Shown here one piece after another: positions 9,401 to 21,800 of a DNA stretch of 37,478 bases (the first letter of the stretch is position 1; every line of letters begins with the position of its first letter). The translations under genes were made by a program, and so were the position numbers. The DNA comes from a virus. The notes under the pieces were generated by a model. It saw only the letters and a list, made by a program, of their open reading frames with translations, was not told the origin of the DNA and did no database searches. The DNA is taken from positions 1 through 37,478 of the IMG/VR virus record IMGVR_UViG_3300037189_006993; one strand, written 5' to 3'.

Positions 9401-9895
9401 GCGCCAACTAGTGACGGCCTTCGAGTTAGTTTCGGCAGTAATCTCAATCTTATCAAATCGATCAGCGACGAAATAATCTATCATCCAGTAGAATATAAAG
9501 TTTTATTTGGATCTACTGCTGACGTAAAATTACAGGCACAGTTTAAGGTGGTAAAAAATTCTAATAAATTGATCAATGATAATGATCTTAAAGTTAGGAT
9601 TATCACTGCTATAAATTCTTTCTTTGATATCAATAACTGGGATTTCGGAGATAGATTCTATATCTCTGAATTGATCACGTATGTAATCAATACAGTAGCC
9701 CCTGATATATCTAATATGGTAATTGTTCCTCGCCAGGCGTCTCAGAGTTTTGGAAGTTTATTTGAAATACAGAGTAGAGTGGATGAAATTTTTATCAGTG
9801 GAGCTACTGTTGACGATGTTGAAATAATACAATCTATAACCGCAGCTGAACTTAGAATTTCAGCAGATTCAATAGTTACTAGTACAGGTCAATAA
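6500..9895 (+). CDS. 6: Baseplate wedge subunit gp6-like (enlarged)
   Basis: A 1131-residue wedge protein, against 660 in T4. gp6 dimers link neighbouring wedges into the continuous inner ring of the baseplate. The first about 115 residues are diagnostic: LNEDWRRIYQTFKNADFKSY, RVIIAYFRENYPEDFNDYIE, ALIDAIAFLGQSLAFRIDLA, SRENFLELAERRESVLRLAK and LSYNAKRNIAAKGLLKF. Residues about 340-450 include IDLAFGDGVYGNLPQGAFRV and a strand-rich stretch of the baseplate-J/gp6 type. Around residues 420-460, APAQYYTQNRMITGEDYN is another conserved baseplate-J element. The final about 150 residues (EYKVLFGSTADVKLQAQFKV, INSFFDINNWDFGDRFYISE) are the C-terminal gp6 part. The extra length lies in the middle (about 500-950) as added beta-rich material. 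AGGAA lies 6 bases before the ATG. The giant gene follows after two bases, so coupling is likely. Confidence 0.83.
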   Translation: MTTTTRQNSLILNEDWRRIYQTFKNADFKSYDFENLRRVIIAYFRENYPEDFNDYIESSEYLALIDAIAFLGQSLAFRIDLASRENFLELAERRESVLRLAKMLSYNAKRNIAAKGLLKFDTVTTTENILDSNGKNLAQQTIVWNDTTNTNWAEQFVTVLNSAMADNTEFGRSQGSAVIDGINAEQYRFRTASIDVPIFTFSKIVAGRQMIFELVSTAFKGREEIYEEPPTPGNQLGFVYRNDGRGGTSANTGFFLLFKQGNLELADFSVAVPTTNELVSVDSNNINNDDVWLFKLSSSGAQQDEWVKVQALTGNNIAYNSITSDIRNIYSVITKENDRIDLAFGDGVYGNLPQGAFRVYYRKSNGLIYQIAPNEMQGISITIPYVNKVGVAHSLTVTLSLKYTVNSSSATESVDSIRVNAPAQYYTQNRMITGEDYNLAPLSTSQDILKVKAINRTSSGISRNFDVLDASGKYSNVNVFADDGLIYRSDIERSLSFKFTNRIDIVNFIRNSIEPIFTDTDIYNFYLTKFDKILFPPTALWEQVSVGVNLSTGYFKNSIDGSKLKVGTYTTSVLRYLTVGSLIKFVPPPGKSFKNGKLVDTDSQDAEQRQYIWTKAVKIVGDGIANNTGVLTGNVGPVQYSDLIPSGATASRVVPKFTNNIPTALENEMVNLITANLNFGLRYDYLDSQWKIITAPNLNLLDAFSLGKAGDTTNSGLDSSWMLAFIKEPEQYVVNIRGTDYIFGSLKQNRFYYDDSQRVYDSRTNTVIKDQVKVLGINPAGDLINPLKQDLQFEISDSIIFDDGYQSTEEIKITFFDSDDDGVIDDPDAFDLIVGTANSYLFFQETVDSLGNKIRQFVDNSDDHILIYQKESLINPGDFSDGQLIYFYDIDENLIKRVNGSSNTLTVEPTYSANLGRAKLKFQYIHNANVDRRIDPSSSNIIDVYLLTRSYDTTYRNYLAGAATKPEAPTSDGLRVSFGSNLNLIKSISDEIIYHPVEYKVLFGSTADVKLQAQFKVVKNSNKLINDNDLKVRIITAINSFFDINNWDFGDRFYISELITYVINTVAPDISNMVIVPRQASQSFGSLFEIQSRVDEIFISGATVDDVEIIQSITAAELRISADSIVTSTGQ

Positions 9896-9897
9896 TA

Positions 9898-12800
9898 ATG
9901 GCATCTAATTTTTATCCAGACAGTAATCTTCCTATAAGAAAAACCGTAGACCTTCTGCCCGAAGTCTTTAAGACCGAAGCTAATACCAAGTTTATGGAAG
10001 CTGTGGTAGATCCTTTAGTTCAGCCTGGACTGTTAGAAAAGACTGTAGGGTATATTGGTAGAAGATATGGCAAGACCTATAATCTATCGGATGTATATCT
10101 CGACACTGATCAGACACTTCGATCTAGGTATCAATTGGAACCTGGAGTAGTTGTAAAGAAAGACGGGAAAATTGAAAATTTTTATGATTATCTTGATCTA
10201 AAAAATCAGTTGAAATTTTTTGGAAACTTTGATGAAAACGACAGTAAGATCACTGACCAAGAACATTATAGTTGGAATCCTCCCATTGACTGGGATAAAT
10301 TTGTCAACTATCGAGAGTATTATTGGGTTCCTGAATTCCCTCCATCAGTAGAAATTAAAGGACAATCTCAGCGAGTAGTTAGTACCTATAAAGTTTCTCT
10401 AGGACTCACTGACACTTATATTTTTAGTCCCGATGGATTTACTAATAATCCTACGCTAACTTTATACAGAGGACAGACATACAAGTTTCAAATCAATGCT
10501 CCGGGCAACGGAATGATTATTCGTACCGCTATCGATACTGGAACTCTTTTATATAATCCTAATCTGCCGTACAGCAAAGATCAATTCGTGATATTTGATG
10601 ATAAGCTATGGAAGGCCAAACAGGCAATACCAGTAACTGACGGCAGCAGCATAGATGAGAATTCTCAAGATTGGGAGTTTGTTGATGACGTTTATCAGAC
10701 ATCTGCTCTTGATTATAATACAGGTGTAGAAAACAATGGCATAGTGAATGGCACACTGACATTCACCGTACCGTTTAACGCTCCCGATGTACTGTTTTAT
10801 CAAAGTGCCGTAGAACCTAACAGATTCGGAAGATTTTTAATCGATGATATTGATTCTAATACTAAGATTGATATAGACAAAGAAATACTAGGTAAAAAAT
10901 CCTATACCAGCAGTAATGGGGTGACATTCACTAATGGTTTAGTAGTTACATTTTCCGGTCAGGTAATACCTGAAAAATATTCTAGGAATAATAGCAAATG
11001 GTTAGTTGAGGGCGTAGGCAGTGAAATAACATTGATAGATCTAGACCTTTTAGAAATTAGTCCATTAGAAAAGTCTTCTCCTATAGAAATATTGTTTGAC
11101 AATTCCGGTTTCGACACCGAGCCATTTGACGATGCCGCCACGTATCCTGCAGCTAAAGATTATATTACTATAAATCGATCAAGCCGAGATCGCAATGCTT
11201 GGAGTCGATACAATCGATGGTTCCACCGAAGTGTCTTAGATTTTGCTCACAGTTTTAGCGAATCTAGTTTCGAGGCGCTAGAAACATCCAGAGCTAAACG
11301 ACCGATTATAGAATTTAAACCAAACATCCAATTGTTTAATCACGGCTCATCAGCCAAACTAGCTGTGGACTTTATTGATAATTTTACTTCTGATATTTTT
11401 TCAACGATTGAAGGCAGCTCAGGATATATTATAGACGGAGAATTTTTGTTTAACGGTGCTAGATTGTTAGTTACTGCCGACACTGATTCTACAGCGAATA
11501 ACAGAATCTATGTTGTGAATTTTATCAAGCATAACAGTAATAATCTACAGATAAGCCTGACGAGAGCTGATGATCATGAACCAATTTCAGGTGAAAGCGT
11601 ATTAGTTAAACGAGGTAAGAATTCTAAGGGATTGATGTATTATTTTGATGGAACTTCTTGGAAGGCTAGTCAAAAAAAGACTCGAACACAACAACCTCCG
11701 AAATTTGATGTCTTTGACAGCGACGGTGTAAGTTTCGGTGATCCAGAAACGTATCCCGTGAGCACATTTAGTGGTAGCGAAATAGTTAGCTATAAACTAG
11801 GATCAGGCCCGATAGATACAGAATTAGGTTTTTCTCTGAGCTACCTCAATATCGATAACGTCGGCGACATACTATTTGATTATGATTTTGATTCAGATGA
11901 GTTCATCTACAAAATTGACACGCAGATACTGACTAAAAAAGTTGACACTGGATTCTATAAAACAACAAATGATCAAGCATATTATAACGGATGGAAATTA
12001 TTAGATCCTGACTATGCTCAACCCATATTAGAAACTATAGCAGTAGACAAAGATACAAACCAGATCATTTCGTCGGCGATAGATTGGAAAAATACTTCAA
12101 CTACAGAAATTAAAAAAATATTGATCTACAAGAATGGACTGTTGTTTAAAGGTTCTTATTCTAGAAATGAAAACACATTTGTCTTTGAAGACCAATTCAA
12201 AGAAAATGATGTGGTAGTTTTAAAAGTATTTACAGATGCTGTTCCTGATCAAGGATACTATGAAATACCTTTGGGATTAGAAAAAAATCCGTTGAATACC
12301 GAAATAGAAAGTTTTACATTAGGTCAGGCATCTGATCATGTTTCTACAGGGCTAGATTTAATCAACGACTTTGTTGGAATATATCCGGGTTCTAGCAATT
12401 TAAGAGATTTAGATGATTATCAGAATCTCTGTAAGAGATTTTTAAAACATTCAGCACCGTCGCCTGTGGCCGCTGCGCTGATTTGTGATAAATCGATCAA
12501 TATTATTAAATCGATCCAGCAGGCTAAAAAGTCATATACAGATTTTAAAAATAATTTTGTTGATCTCGCATACAAATTATACTATGATCAACAACCTTTA
12601 GATTTTGTTGATGTTATACTAGATGAAATTGGAAGAACAAAAAATCCTCAAAGTCCCTATGCCGGCTCTGATATGGTAGGCAATGGAGCATTCAGCGAGC
12701 TGCGTTATGAAGTTGAAGACGAAGGAATTAAAACTTTTGCGTTGTCTGAAAAATTTGATCTAGATACTTTAAGTTCTAGAGCTGTATACGTTTATATAAA

Positions 12801-15800
12801 CAACCAACAACTGCTACATGGTTCAGACTATGTTTTTGATTCGACTTTCGGATTTGTAAGATTAACCGTTTCATTAGTCGAAGGCGATGTAATTATTATA
12901 CGAGAATATGTTTCAACAGCTATAAATTTCATACCGGCAACACCGACTAAACTTGGCCTCTATAAAAAATATAAGCCGATGAAATTTCTCGATGATACCT
13001 ATGTCGAACCAAAAGAAGTAATTCAAGGACACGACGGAAGCATTACTGTTGCCTATGGTGATTTCCGAGATGATGTTCTTTTAGAATTAGAAACAAGAAT
13101 CTATAACAATATCAAACAGCACTATGATGAATCTGTGTTTGACATTGATAAAATTCTAGGCGGATATTATAAAACCGGACTTTATAATAAAAAAGATCTC
13201 GATAATATTGTAAGTGTTGATTTTCTCAAATGGATCGCTGATACTAATATTGACTATGTAAACAATGTCTTTTTTGACAGCCAAGACAGCTTTACATATA
13301 CCTATAGTAATATGACTAACCGAGAAGGAACACAGAATCTTCCAGGATATTGGAGGGGGGTATACTCATGGTTCTATGATACAGATCGCCCGCATCGCTG
13401 CCCTTGGGAAATGTTGGGGTTCAGTGAAAAACCAACATGGTGGGAAGATGAATACGGACCTGCTCCTTATACTAGCAACAACTTGATTCTTTGGGAAGAT
13501 CTGCGAGATGGTATTGTTCGTCAGGGCTCGCGCACAGGGACATATGATCGATACAAGCGTCCTACTTTGACAGATCATATTCCTGTTGACAGCGACGGTA
13601 ATCTTTTAAGTCCAGTTGATTCGGGTCTAGCTTCGAACTTTTCTTTAATCAACAACCAAGGAGATTTTAATCTAGGTGATGTGTCGCCAGTTGAGTACGC
13701 CTGGAGGTCCAGCAGCGAATGGCCATTCGCCGTATGTTCTGCGCTTTGCATGTTAAAACCTTTTGAGTTTATCACTGATAATTTTAATAGATCAATGATA
13801 ACTACGAACAAGATTAATCAAACTATACACAAAAGCACCGGAGTGTTTACAAAGATCGAAGATTTAAAATATGATCCAATAATCGATTCAGTGTCTGGAT
13901 TGTGTGTATATGTTGCAGATTATTTAAAAACTCAAACAGCTCCGTTGACACTAATTTCAGATAAGATTTCTAATATCGATGTAAATTTAACCAGCAGAAT
14001 TTCTGGATTTGTTGATGCAGCACAACAAAAATATATCTTAGACAGCAAAAATCCTAAATCTAGTACCAGCAGTATTTTTATACCTCAAGAAAATTACGAC
14101 ATTTATTTTAATCAAAGTTCTCCATTTAATACTATCAGCTATAGTGGAGTTGTCATTGAAAAAATTGAAGGTAGAGGTTGGAAACTGGGAGGTTATGACA
14201 GTTTATATCCTTATTTTAATTATTATGAAGCAGTGGCAAGCCAATCTGATCCGTTGATCAGTGTAGGTGGCATAAGCGAGAATTTTTTAGAATGGAATTC
14301 TGAAAAGTTTTACGGTAACGGAGTACTAGTTAGATATAGCGGATCTTATTATAGAAGTTTAAAGAGCCATACCGCCGCTGCGAGTTTCGATAGCAACCTA
14401 TGGAAAAAATTGCCAGGACTGCCATTAAAGAATGCTGTGGAAGCGTTTAACCGAAGAAATTTCAACAGACTGAGATTAAAAAAATTAAATTATGGAACAA
14501 TATTTTCTAACTTACAGGCAGTTGTGGATTTCTTATTGGGATATCAAGAGTATCTCAAATCTATAGGTTTTGTTTTTGATAGATACGATCCTGAATTAAA
14601 GGTCGCGCAGGATTGGACCACTGCCGCTAAAGAATTCATGTTCTGGAGCAAACATAATTGGAGCGGCGGATCGCTTTTGACATTGAGCCCGTCCGCACAA
14701 TCTGTAGTATTAAATCTACAACTAGGTGTCGCAGACAATCTACTAGATAGTTTTTATGATTATCAGGTGTTAAAGAATGATGGCACACCATTAAAACCAC
14801 AGTTTATCAATGTTTCTAGAACATTTAAAAATATCACAATAACAACAACAAACACTAACGACGGAATTTATTTTATAAAAATAAATCTGATACTTAAAGA
14901 ACACGTTGTCATATTCAACGATAGGACAGTATTCAATGATGTCTTATATGATAAACCCACTGGTTATCGCCAAGAAAGAATAAAAGCTAGAGGATTCCGC
15001 ACTGTCGACTGGGATGGGGATTATACTAGTCCTGGTTTCCTATTTGACAATGTTGATATACAGATATGGCAGCCTTTCACAGATTATAACTTAGGAGATA
15101 TCGTTGCCTATAAGTCTTATAATTGGACCAGCCTAACGAATCAATTAGGTTCTGCAGAATTTATAGATGCTAATTGGACCAAGTTAGATTCATCTCCTAC
15201 TAAATCTTTAATAGCAAATTTTGATTATAGAATCAATCAGTTCGAAGATTATTATGAAGTAGATACTCCAGGAGTCGGATCTAGTCAGCGGGACTTAGCT
15301 CGTCATGCTGTAGGATACCAACAAAGAGAATATCTGCAAAATCTAGTAGAGGACGAAGTCAGTCAGTTTAGACTCTATCAAGGATTTATCAGAGATAAGG
15401 GTACAAACAATAGTATCGTTAAAATATTCGATAAGCTCAGCAGAACTGCGGATGACAGCGTGGTGTTAAAAGAAGAATGGGCCTTTAAAGTTGGTGAACT
15501 CGGAGGCATTGATCAAACTGCTGAAATTGAATTTCGTGTCAAAAAAGATGATCTAGCGTTAAACCCGCAGCCAGTACTGCTGTCTACGCAGGCACGTAGT
15601 CAAATAAATCAAGATCAATATCTAAGAATATATTCAGATGATTATACAATATCACCGAATTCTTTCGACTTCGCTATCAATCCTACAAAGTATTACGATA
15701 AAATAACTAGATCTGCAGGATATACTAATTTAAATCAAGTTGATATAATATTAAAAACACGTGATGATTTATTGTCTCTAAAGATCGATGATATTAAAGA

Positions 15801-18800
15801 GAATTATCATCTTTGGATTACATTTGATAACAATGATTGGTCTGTTTTAAGATACAACGAATCGACAGCACTAAAAATTGTAGCTGTTAGTCTAGATGAC
15901 AACGGAGTACGATTACAGTTAAACAGAGTCCACAATTTGTTAGCCGGCGAAATAATCGGTATTACAGAAATTGAAAATCTCACAGGATTTTTCAAAATAC
16001 TTTCGGTAACTTCATCAACAATTTTAGTAGCGTCCGATGCTACTACTGCGCCAGCAATACAGGATAGTACTGCGGCATCTATTGGTATTTTTACTCCATC
16101 TAGATTTAGAAATTATTCAGATCTTGATCTACAAGCCACTGCGATATTAAAACAAAATTCTAAAATTTGGATAGATGATGCCGGTGACAGTCACTGGAAA
16201 GTTTTAGAAAAAATCAAACAATATCGAGATTACGAAATAGAAGATTACGGAATAACCACTCCGTTACATGCCGGTACCTCAGTATTATACATAGATACTC
16301 TCAAGCAGATGATATCTAGTATTCCGGGTTCTGGGTACGTAATGTCTTACTCAGATAAAATTGCAGCAGGTTCGACCGTACTGGGTCTTAAACAGATAAT
16401 TCCCCCTCCTACCGGATTCGAATCGGCAGTATCTGGAGTGTTCGGAGAAGTTCTATCAGTAAGTCCAGATTATAGATGGCTAGCGATAGCATCGCCTCGA
16501 GCAAGCTCAGTGCCAAACAATTTCATGGGAGAACTGACTAGACGAAGCTATCTGGCCGGTGAAGTGGTAATGTTCAATGGCAAGATGTGGAAAGCATTGA
16601 CCAATATTCCTTTACTAGACGACGGCAGTTCTATAAACTTCAGCAGTCAGGATTGGCAACCAGCTACAATAATCGAAGCTAACACTTCGGCAAGAGGCGC
16701 CGGTTATTATGAACAGGGTATGATTACCTTGTATAGATATTTTGAACAACAATGGGAACCCGTATATAGTTTTGTAAGTCCGAGACCTGATGCTAACGAA
16801 AAGTTTGGCAGTGCTGTGTCTATTGGTGTAAGCGGTTCTAAATATTATATGGCTGTTGGAGCCACGGGATCTCTAGGTAATAAAGGTCGAGTTTATATCT
16901 ATTATTACGACGGAACAGCTTGGAGCCATCTGGAAAACACCAAATATTCAGGATTATATAATCCTGGAGCGGTATTTCAAGGAAGCTTTTCTAGTGATAC
17001 ACTGACAGTTAGTTCGATAACTGCCGGTAGAATCACTCTAGGTATGCCAATATCTGGAACAGGTATTCCTCCTGGTACAACTATTACGAGATTTATATCA
17101 GGCACTAGAGAAGGAGTCGGATTATATCAAGTTGATTTTGATGTGACTCCGTCACCAGTAATTATTTCTAGCACTACAATTATCGGGACTCAGATATATC
17201 CCAAAGGCTCCATTGTATGGGCTGAAGGAGATTTATACGAAGCGTTGTACGACAATCAGGGAGATGGTAGTACACTAAGTATTTTATCAAACGAATGGAT
17301 TAAATTAGATCCTGTAGCCACACAATGCAGTCTGCCAGTTTCTGCTGCGATTGATGATGACGGTTCGACACTTTCATCCGGAATACTAACTGCAGATCAT
17401 CTCGCAGAGATAGTCAAGGAAGGTGATCAGTTTGGGTCAAGTATGACTATGAATCGCGATGGTAGTATACTGGTCATAGGAACGCCAATAGGCGACGATG
17501 AATATTTTGAAAATTATAAAGGTAACTGGAGAGAATACGAAGATTATTCAACCGGCGATGTTGTAAAGTATCAAGGAACCTATCATCGTCTAACTGATAT
17601 AGATCCAGATCCAGATTCTGTTACAGTAAGCAAGGGACAGCGACCAGATGACGGGTTGCCTTGGATCAATGTCGGCGACAGCACGTACAAGATCACAGGT
17701 AAGATATTCATCTACCAACGAACCGGTCAGATATATCAACTTAAACAAACGATTACTTCTCAAAATCTTTCAGATTTAAATGATATAGGTACAGAAGAAA
17801 TTATAACCGAAGGAGATAAATTTGGTTATTCTGTAGATATAGATTTGTCCGGAACTGTATTAGTAATCAGCGCACCAATGGCTGATATAAATTTACAGAC
17901 CAACGGAGCAGTTTATGTATTTGAAAAATCTTCTTCAGGATTTGAATTTAGATTAAAACAAAAGTTACAGAGCTACGAGCCCTATACCAATGAATTTTTT
18001 GGTTCTTCAGTATCGATTAGTGGATCTACAGAGCGAATCGCGATCGGTGCAAAAAATTCAGCTTACAGGCTAATAACAAGATTCAGCTCTGGAACCACTT
18101 TCGATAAAAATAAAACACAATTCTCTGAGTCTCAGGGATATCCTGGACAGGTCTATGTCTATGAAAGAAAAGGTGATAGATATTTCTTAGCTGAAAAACT
18201 AGATCCTGATCTAGCAAATAATGAATCGTTTGGACATTCTGTTGACTGTACTGGCTCTGCGATCGCAGTAGGTTCACCTAATTATGAAGTAGACGATGTT
18301 AGAATTGGAATTGCGAGATTATTTAGAAAGATAGATGGAGTTGACAGTTTAAAAACTATTTCAGACGAATCTAAATTGATCGATATTGACAAGATTAAAA
18401 ATATTGAACTTTACGACACACAGAATAATATTAAATTAGGTGATATTGATATTGTAGACGGCTACAAGATGAAAATATTAGGAGTGGCCGATCAAGAAAT
18501 AAAATTTAAAACAGTTTACGATCCGGCAACTTATATCATAGGAACAGATGATCAGACTGTTGATGATCACACTGCATGGTTTGAAAAATATGTAGGACAA
18601 GTGTGGTGGGATCTAAGTAAGGTAAAATTTATCAATTATGAACAATCTGATATTGCTTACAGAATCGGAAACTGGAATGTTCAAGCAGAAGGATCTAGCA
18701 TCGATGTCTACGAATGGATAGAATCTGTTCTACTACCTTCCGAATGGAGCTTGCTTGCAGATACAGTAGAAGGGTTAGCTCAAGGAATATCCGGTCAGCC

Positions 18801-21800
18801 CAAATATCCAGACGACAGTGTTTTAAGCTATAAGATTTTCACTAATCCTACTACTGGATTAGAAGTAGGAACGAAATATTATTATTGGGTAAAAAATAAA
18901 ACTACAATTCCTGCAACCAATAACAGAAAGCTCAGTATAGCTACTATTAGAGATTACATTGATAATCCTATAGGAACCGGAAATCCGTTTGTAGGAGTTA
19001 TTGATGTTGATAAATTTTTATTTTTTAATTTTAATGGAATAATAACTACCGATTCGGTATTATTCAATATTGAATTTAAATCCGACGATAAGGCATTAAA
19101 TCATTATCACAGAGAATATCAATTGCTTACTGAAGAAGTAGCAGATTCCGTTCCTACCGCTTCTATAGAAAGAAAATGGATTGACAGTCTGGCAGGATAT
19201 GATGAAGCTGGTAATGCTGTTCCTGATCCTAAATTAGCACCTAAGCAACGTTATGGTTTAAAGTTCCGTCCTAGACAAAGTATGTTTGTGGATAGTGCTA
19301 AAGCATTAAAAATAGCTATCACTAATATCAATGAAATTTTAAAAATACGCCCCTTTGCAGATCTAATCGATTTTGAATACCTAAATCTCAAAGATGAAAT
19401 ACCCGGTGTAGGCTTAAATCAATATGATCTCGAAGTAGATTCTTTGATAGATTTAGAACAAGTAGGTACAGCTAAAATTAAACAAGCTGAGTTGCGGGCC
19501 AACATCATAGACGGTGAAGTTGACACGATTGATATTATAGATCCGGGATTTGGGTATCGTGTAGCACCATATATCGTGATCGATGGTGACGGTGTTGGCG
19601 CTAAAGCTAATATTACTATCGACGGTCAAGGCCGTGTAGTTACAGCGACGGTTACTATAAAGGGAAGAAAATACATTTCGGCTGTAGTAAAGATACGAGC
19701 ATTTTCTGTGTTGGTGTCCAATGATAACTCTTTAAACAATTTTTGGAGTATCTATAGTTGGGATGACATACGTAAAGGCTTTTATCGAAGCAAGTCTCAG
19801 GGATTCGATACCACACGTTATTGGGAATATACAGATTGGTGGCAGGAAGGTTATGGACCATCTCAGAGAATCGTTAAAGAGATCGAAGGGTTATATGAAG
19901 AACCTGCAGTATCTATACAGCCTGGGGATCTACTTCGAATCAAAGAATATGCCAACGGCGGATGGGCCGTAATAGAAAAAGTAGAAGATGGCCAGGGCAC
20001 ACTATTAGGAAATTATAATCTCGTTGGCAGACAAAGCGGTACTATAGCGATCAAAGATATTTTATATAGTGCTATTTCAGGCGGCATAGGCTACGATAAT
20101 AATGTTGCGTATGATGCTAATTTGTTCGATTTACAGCCAGTCAAAGAGTTGAGAATAATATTTCAGGCAGTCAAAGAAAATATTTTCGTAGATGATCTAA
20201 GAGTTGAATGGAATAAATTATTCTTTAGTTCTGTGAGATATGCACTTTCAGAGCAACAGTATGTTGACTGGACGTTTAAGACCAGTTTTTTGAATGCTAC
20301 TCACAATGTGGGAGATCTTGATCAGCGCCCCACATACAAGAATGATAATCTAGATAGTTTTAGACAATACATTGAAGAAGTTAAACCTTATCGAACCAGT
20401 ATAAGAGAGTATACTAGCCGATATACAGAAATAGAACCAGTAGCAGCAGCCACGACAGATTTTGATCTTCCCCCGGCTTACTCGGCTAGGGATGGCAAGA
20501 TATTGCCAGTGTCTCCGGCCTACAACAGATTTGATGAATATCCATGGAAGAGTTGGTTTGACAACAATGGATGTAGCATCATTGAGATTACAATATCTGA
20601 TGGTGGAGAAAATTATACTTCTGCCCCCACAGTAATTATTGACGGAAATGGAACTTCGGCATCCGCCCAAGCATTCATTTCTAACGGTGCAGTTAGTGGT
20701 ATTAGGGTGTCTAATGCTGGACAAGGTTATACTAAAATACCTACTGTTTCTTTGGTAGGAGGCAATGGTTCCTCTAATAGAACAGCCAAGGCTGCCGCAG
20801 TAATGGGGAATTCTAAGACTAGATCATTTAATCTAGGCATTAAATTTGATCGGATTGAAAAGATAGGAATTTATTCAACTTTTACAAATTCTCAAACGTT
20901 TACTGCTACTGGAAATACTGCGGTTTTTGAATTAGATTTTGCTCCTTCTATAGATAAAAGTAAGATATCTATAACAAAAAATAGTCAGATAGTAATACCT
21001 AACGAATATCAGATCAATCTTTACAGAAGTAGTATTGATACTTATAAATTGATCAAAGGTAAAATAAGATTTTTAACCGCACCTAAAGCCGGTGATGTTA
21101 TAGTAGTCAACTATGAAAAGAATGACGAGTTATTAGATAGCGTAAGTCGTATCCAAAGATATTACGCTCCAACCGCAGGAATGAAAGGCAACGAATTAAA
21201 CCAGTTGATGACCGGCGTTGACTACGGCGGAGTGCAGATACAAGGAACTACCTTCGATGTGACTGGCGGTTGGGATGCGTTACCGTGGTTTACTGATAAT
21301 TGGGATTCTATAGAACCAAATAGCGACTTCTATTATGTTGTCAACGGCCGTATCTACAGAGAATACAATCTAGACAGTACCAGTTACATCAATTATCAAG
21401 CCGGCGAAGTAGTAGAGTTGAACGGGATATTTTACAGGGCCATTGAGGCTAATTTCAACAAGGATCCTATTGAATTTGTTGATATCTGGGAAGAATTGAC
21501 AATATCATTACCTTATGTACCAGAATCTGGACAACCTATCAGTGTTTACATTAAACGCAGTAACGAAACTCGAGCTACTAGAGTAGACGATCCTTATTTT
21601 AATGTCTACGACGGCTCAACAGTTCAGCCCAATGGAAGAGTATCTGCACCAGCAACTGCAATACTGAATACGTTTATCGGTGACGGAGTTTCTAATAGTA
21701 TACCTATTCAAAACTATACTACTCTGTTTGAAGGTGATACTATTATCGTAAGAAAACTAGACAGTGATGGCTCCGTAACTATAACAGACGTGAATCTGTT

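Noticed and set aside
20350-20724. Minus-strand open frame of 124 codons inside the giant gene
   Set aside because: It has biased composition, no start context and sits in well-formed coding sequence of the giant protein.
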